Shown in pieces: positions 43,506 to 46,077 of a stretch of DNA of 46,077 bases. The position numbers and the translations under genes were made by a program. The stretch comes from Paracoccaceae bacterium (lineage in GTDB: Bacteria > Pseudomonadota > Alphaproteobacteria > Rhodobacterales > Rhodobacteraceae). The notes beneath the pieces are model-generated. The model made no database searches. It was not told the DNA's origin and saw only the letters and a list, made by a program, of their open reading frames with translations. Positions within the stretch are counted from its first letter, which is position 1, and each line of letters begins with the position of its first letter. The stretch is from positions 1-46,077 of the forward strand of contig JAAFAB010000018.1 of assembly GCA_018222585.1 (NCBI GenBank). Direction: 5' to 3'.

Positions 43506-44024
43506 ATGCCCGACAGCAAGATCTGGTTCGTCACCGGCGCCTCCGGCGGCCTCGGCCGTCTCTGGACCTAGGCCGCCCTGGCCCGCGTCACCGCCACCGC
43601 CGGCCACCCCGAGGCCCTGGCCGAACTGCAAAGCACCCATGGCGACAGCCTCCTGGTGCTGCCGCTGGATGTCACCGACCGCGCCGCGGTCTTAGAGGCC
43701 ATGGCACGGGCCCATGCGCATTTCGGGCGCCTCGACGTGATCCTCAGCAACGCCGGCTACGGCTACATGAGCGCGGTGCAGGAGATCGACATCGCCGCCG
43801 CCAAGGCCAATTTCGAAACGAATGTCTGGGGCACCCTGCATGTCATCCATGCCGCCCTGCCCTACCTGCGCGCCCAGGGCAGCGGCCATATCCTGCCCCT
43901 CTCCAGCATCGCGGGAATGGTCAGCCTGCCCACGGGCGGCAGCTACATCGCCTCCAAATGGGGGGTCGAGGCGCTCTCGGAAGGGCTCGCCGGCGAGGTC
44001 TCGGGTTTCGGCCTCAAGGTGACC
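43506..44024 (+). pseudogene. Short-chain dehydrogenase/reductase, broken
   Basis: From ATG 43506 the frame encodes a Rossmann start (WFVTGASGGLG), but codon 22 is TAG (43569-43571) where relatives have an acidic residue. The region ALARVTATAG appears to lack about three residues compared with typical SDRs. Further on, NAGYG, the catalytic-type S (LSSIAG) and the YxxxK motif (YIASK) are intact. After GLKVT (about 44024) homology ends abruptly, so the last 80 or so residues are missing, although the frame stays open to 44252. It therefore has an early stop, a small deletion and C-terminal loss. The intact TetR neighbour probably once controlled it. Confidence 0.85.
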
Positions 44025-44087
44025 AAAGCTAGGATATCGGCACAGGATCCGGGCAGACGGCGTGCCCCGGCGCCGCCCGCCCGCCCC

Positions 44088-44116
44088 TTGCACCCGCGTC
44101 ACATCGCACCTAGCTT
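44088..44116 (+). promoter_or_regulatory. Candidate sigma-70 promoter for the ABC-F gene
   Basis: TTGCAC (44088-44093), a 17-base spacer and TAGCTT (44111-44116) lie after the end of the SDR remnant. Transcription would start near 44123, 25 bases ahead of the short upstream frame at 44148. By inspection only. Confidence 0.4.
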
Positions 44117-44147
44117 GTTCCCAGCAAATTCAGGAGAAACAGCCGCC

Positions 44148-44252
44148 ATGGACCAGACCCTCGCCGCCTTCACCCCCAAGGTTCCGCTGCGAGACATCCT
44201 GACCCATGCCTGCATCCATTTCCCTGAACCGCCTGTCCTGGTCCTTTCCTGA
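44148..44252 (+). CDS. Short upstream reading frame overlapping the ABC-F start, possible leader peptide
   Basis: ATG 44148 has a good AGGAGA site 12 bases upstream and opens a 34-codon frame ([20 protein letters not shown]...). It runs over the ABC-F start at 44206 in another frame and stops at 44252. The ABC-F start has no evident site of its own and a stop codon two codons earlier. Translation of this short frame could therefore control ABC-F translation. The frame is also continuous with the SDR remnant, so it may instead be accidental. Confidence 0.35.
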   Translation: MDQTLAAFTPKVPLRDILTHACIHFPEPPVLVLS

Positions 44253-45801
44253 CGGCACCCCGCTTTTCACCGATCTCGACCTGGTCTTCGGACCCGAACG
44301 CACCGGCCTTGTCGGACGCAACGGCTGCGGCAAGAGCACGCTGCTGCGGCTGATCACCGGCCAACTTACCCCGGCCTCGGGCCGGATCACGGTCAGCGGC
44401 AGCCTAGCGATGATGCGCCAGGACCTGCCCGGGCACGGCGAAGAGACACTCGCCGACCTGATGGGCGTGCGCCATCCCCTCGCCGTGATCGACCGCGCCG
44501 AGCGTGGCAGCGCCACCGCCGCCGAACTCTCCGAGGTCGACTGGACCCTGCCCGCCCGGATCGAGACCGCGCTCTCCGCCATGGGCCTCTCGGCCGATCC
44601 TGCCACGGCGCTCGCCCGCCTCTCCGGCGGCCAGCAGAGCCGGGCAGCCCTTGCCGCGCTGCTGCTGGCCGACCCTGACATGCTGCTGATGGACGAGCCG
44701 ACCAACAACCTCGACCGCGCCGGGCGCCGCGCGGTGATCGACCTGCTGCGCGGCTGGCGGGGGGGTGCGGTGGTCGTCAGCCATGACCGCGACCTGCTGG
44801 AGGAAATGGACGCCATCGTCGAGCTGACCTCTCTTGGCGCGGCCCGCTACGGCGGCAATTACAGCGCCTTCCGGCACCTCCGGGAGCGTGAGCGCGCCGC
44901 CGCCGCCCAGGACCTCGCCCATGCCGAGAAGACCCGGGACGAGGCCGCCCGCCGTGCCCGCCAGGCCGCCGAGCGCAAGGCGCGCAAGGACGGCGCCGGG
45001 CGCCGGGCGCGCGCCCGGGGCGACCAGCCGAAGATCCTGCTGGATGCGGCGAAGGAGCGTTCCGAAGCCTCGGGCGGCGTTGGAAACCGGTTGCGGGAGG
45101 CGCGCCGCGACGCCGCCGAAGAGGCGCTCTCGGCCGCGCGCGGCAAGGTCGAGGTGCTGGAGCCGATCCAGATGGACCTCGCCCCGACCGGCCTGCCCGC
45201 CGGGCGCAGCGTGCTCGACATGGTCCATCTGACCGGCGGCCATGATCCCGAGCGGCCGGTGATCCGTGACCTTTCGCTGAACGTGACCGGCCCCGAGCGC
45301 ATCGCGATCGAGGGCCCGAACGGCAGCGGCAAGACCACGCTGCTCGGCCTTGTCACGGGGCGGCTGCCCCCCCTGTCCGGACAGGCGCGAGTCCATGTTC
45401 CCTGGGCGCTGCTGGACCAGCATGTCGGCCTGCTGCCGCCCGGGCAGACCCTGCGCGAAACCTTTGCCGCCCTGCACCCCGGGGCCGGCAGAGAGGCCGC
45501 CCATGCCGCCCTCGCCCGCTTCGGCTTCCGCGCCGACGACGCCCTGCGCCGTGCCGCGGACCTCAGCGGCGGCGAGTCCCTGCGCGCCGGGCTGGCCTGC
45601 GTCCTCGGCGGCCCGGTGCCGCCACAGCTGCTGATCCTGGATGAGCCGACGAACCACCTCGACCTCGCCGGGATCGAGGCCCTGGAGGCGGCGCTGAACG
45701 CCTACGACGGCGCGGTGCTGTTAGTCAGCCATGACCGCAGCTTCCTGCGCGCGCTCGGTCCGGCGCGGGTCGTCTCGCTGATAGGGGCCGCGCAGCGATG
45801 A
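44206..45801 (+). CDS. ABC-F family ATPase
   Basis: A soluble protein of 531 residues with two ABC domains and no membrane part, as in translation factors that work on the ribosome. Domain 1 has Walker [10 protein letters not shown], signature LSGGQQSR and Walker [13 protein letters not shown] charged linker of about 100 residues rich in Arg, Ala and Glu ([21 protein letters not shown]) follows. Domain 2 has [17 protein letters not shown] and [12 protein letters not shown]. Both domains keep the H-loop SHDR. Some ABC-F proteins protect ribosomes from antibiotics and others tune translation; sequence by eye does not tell which. The start is ATG 44206, the only one possible after an in-frame stop at 44200. 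Confidence 0.92.
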   Translation: MPASISLNRLSWSFPDGTPLFTDLDLVFGPERTGLVGRNGCGKSTLLRLITGQLTPASGRITVSGSLAMMRQDLPGHGEETLADLMGVRHPLAVIDRAERGSATAAELSEVDWTLPARIETALSAMGLSADPATALARLSGGQQSRAALAALLLADPDMLLMDEPTNNLDRAGRRAVIDLLRGWRGGAVVVSHDRDLLEEMDAIVELTSLGAARYGGNYSAFRHLRERERAAAAQDLAHAEKTRDEAARRARQAAERKARKDGAGRRARARGDQPKILLDAAKERSEASGGVGNRLREARRDAAEEALSAARGKVEVLEPIQMDLAPTGLPAGRSVLDMVHLTGGHDPERPVIRDLSLNVTGPERIAIEGPNGSGKTTLLGLVTGRLPPLSGQARVHVPWALLDQHVGLLPPGQTLRETFAALHPGAGREAAHAALARFGFRADDALRRAADLSGGESLRAGLACVLGGPVPPQLLILDEPTNHLDLAGIEALEAALNAYDGAVLLVSHDRSFLRALGPARVVSLIGAAQR

Positions 45802-45942
45802 GGTCGGCAATCGGCTTGCCTGCCTGACTAAGGGGCAGAGCTGCGCGGAGGGGATCGCTGGGGGAAAGCCCCCGGGGCGAAGATCCCGCCCCCGGCACAG
45901 GTCGCTTCCCGAGACACGCCCAGTGTAGCGCGACATGAAATT

Positions 45943-45963
45943 TTTCAGTGTGCGACACTGAAA
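45943..45963. promoter_or_regulatory. Perfect palindrome with 9-base arms, operator-like
   Basis: TTTCAGTGT (45943-45951) and ACACTGAAA (45955-45963) are exact arms around GCG. A related, less perfect copy lies just before it at about 45920-45940 (CAGTGT, then GACATGAAA). There is no T-run on either side, so a terminator is less likely than a protein-binding site, though the flanking genes are convergent. Confidence 0.5.
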
Positions 45964-45993
45964 GTTGCAGCAGAGCAATTCTCTGAACTGGAA

Positions 45994-46018
45994 CTCAGAG
46001 GAGGGTAAATCCTCTGAG
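45994..46018 (-). terminator. Inverted repeat at the end of the right-edge gene
   Basis: CTCAGAGGA (45994-46002) and TCCTCTGAG (46010-46018) are exact 9-base arms around a 7-base loop. They cover the last codons and stop of the partial minus-strand gene. It may be a weak terminator or mRNA end structure. Confidence 0.4.
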
Positions 46019-46077
46019 CCGCGCGTCCTCGACGCGCCTGGCGTAGAGGTCATCCATGGCGGCACTGTCGAGCGCCG
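45995..46077 (-). CDS. C-terminal end of an unidentified protein, cut by the window edge
   Basis: On the minus strand the last 26 codons read ALDSAAMDDLYARRV, then EDARLRGFTLL and a TGA stop at 45997 to 45995. The composition (acidic, helical, G/C at third positions) is gene-like, and it would leave a sensible convergent end with the ABC-F gene. Too little is visible to name a family. Confidence 0.45.
   Translation of the reverse strand, partial: ALDSAAMDDLYARRVEDARLRGFTLL

Noticed and set aside
45855..45900. GGGGG-AAA-GCCCCC and neighbouring G/C runs after ABC-F as a terminator
   Set aside because: No T-run follows on either strand and pairing registers are ambiguous in such G/C-rich sequence.

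Overview
The window is GC-rich, densely packed DNA from an alphaproteobacterium, most likely a Rhodobacterales (Rhodobacteraceae/Roseobacteraceae) member. This is inferred from codon bias, the TAXI/TRAP and siderophore-uptake families, the tRNA sequences and the extragenic repeat style; no 16S gene is present. A Na+-pumping NADH dehydrogenase and glucosylglycerate (compatible solute) genes suggest a marine or saline habitat. I see no CRISPR array, insertion sequence, phage or integron.

Layout. (1) 1-1474: a partial tRNA-Asp, a hypothetical gene, about 640 bp without a convincing gene, and tRNA-Val. (2) 1523-5607: a HAD phosphatase and a GT81-like glycosyltransferase (predicted glucosylglycerate synthesis), facing a GH13_18 phosphorylase (predicted breakdown). 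(3) 6090-11755: an envelope cluster of a secreted CxxC-repeat/Sel1/peptidoglycan-binding protein, two SGNH hydrolases (the second a lipoprotein), an MBOAT O-acyltransferase and a 76-residue membrane protein. (4) 11752-19007, minus strand: nqrABCDEF, nqrM, a CBS-domain protein and an Hsp70-like (YegD type) protein, with a pentaheme cytochrome c gene pointing away from nqrA. NqrB is unusually short and lacks the segment that normally holds its covalent FMN site. (5) 20543-28991, minus strand: an iron-siderophore operon (AraC regulator, TonB receptor, binding protein, fused double permease, ATPase, ABC exporter). (6) 29145-34806: TRAP permease, TAXI binding protein and cytoplasmic sulfatase-like hydrolase, with a divergent IclR regulator and a perfect palindrome between them. 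(7) 35306-41443: a sugar ABC importer operon with an embedded GH63 glucosylglycerate/mannosylglycerate hydrolase-like enzyme. One permease carries an inserted DUF11-like domain and the other carries extra N-terminal membrane segments. (8) 41456-46077: a DUF6065 protein, a small exported protein ending in 13 prolines, a TetR regulator beside a broken SDR gene, an ABC-F ATPase, and the tail of a gene entering from the right.

How the parts fit. Regions 2 and 7 together would allow synthesis, phosphorolysis, import and hydrolysis of glucosylglycerate-type solutes. Region 4 would supply a sodium motive force for secondary transporters. Regions 5 and 6 are self-contained uptake modules, each with its own regulator. 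The least conventional items are the envelope acylation cluster, the permease with the DUF11-like insert, and the NqrB without the FMN segment.
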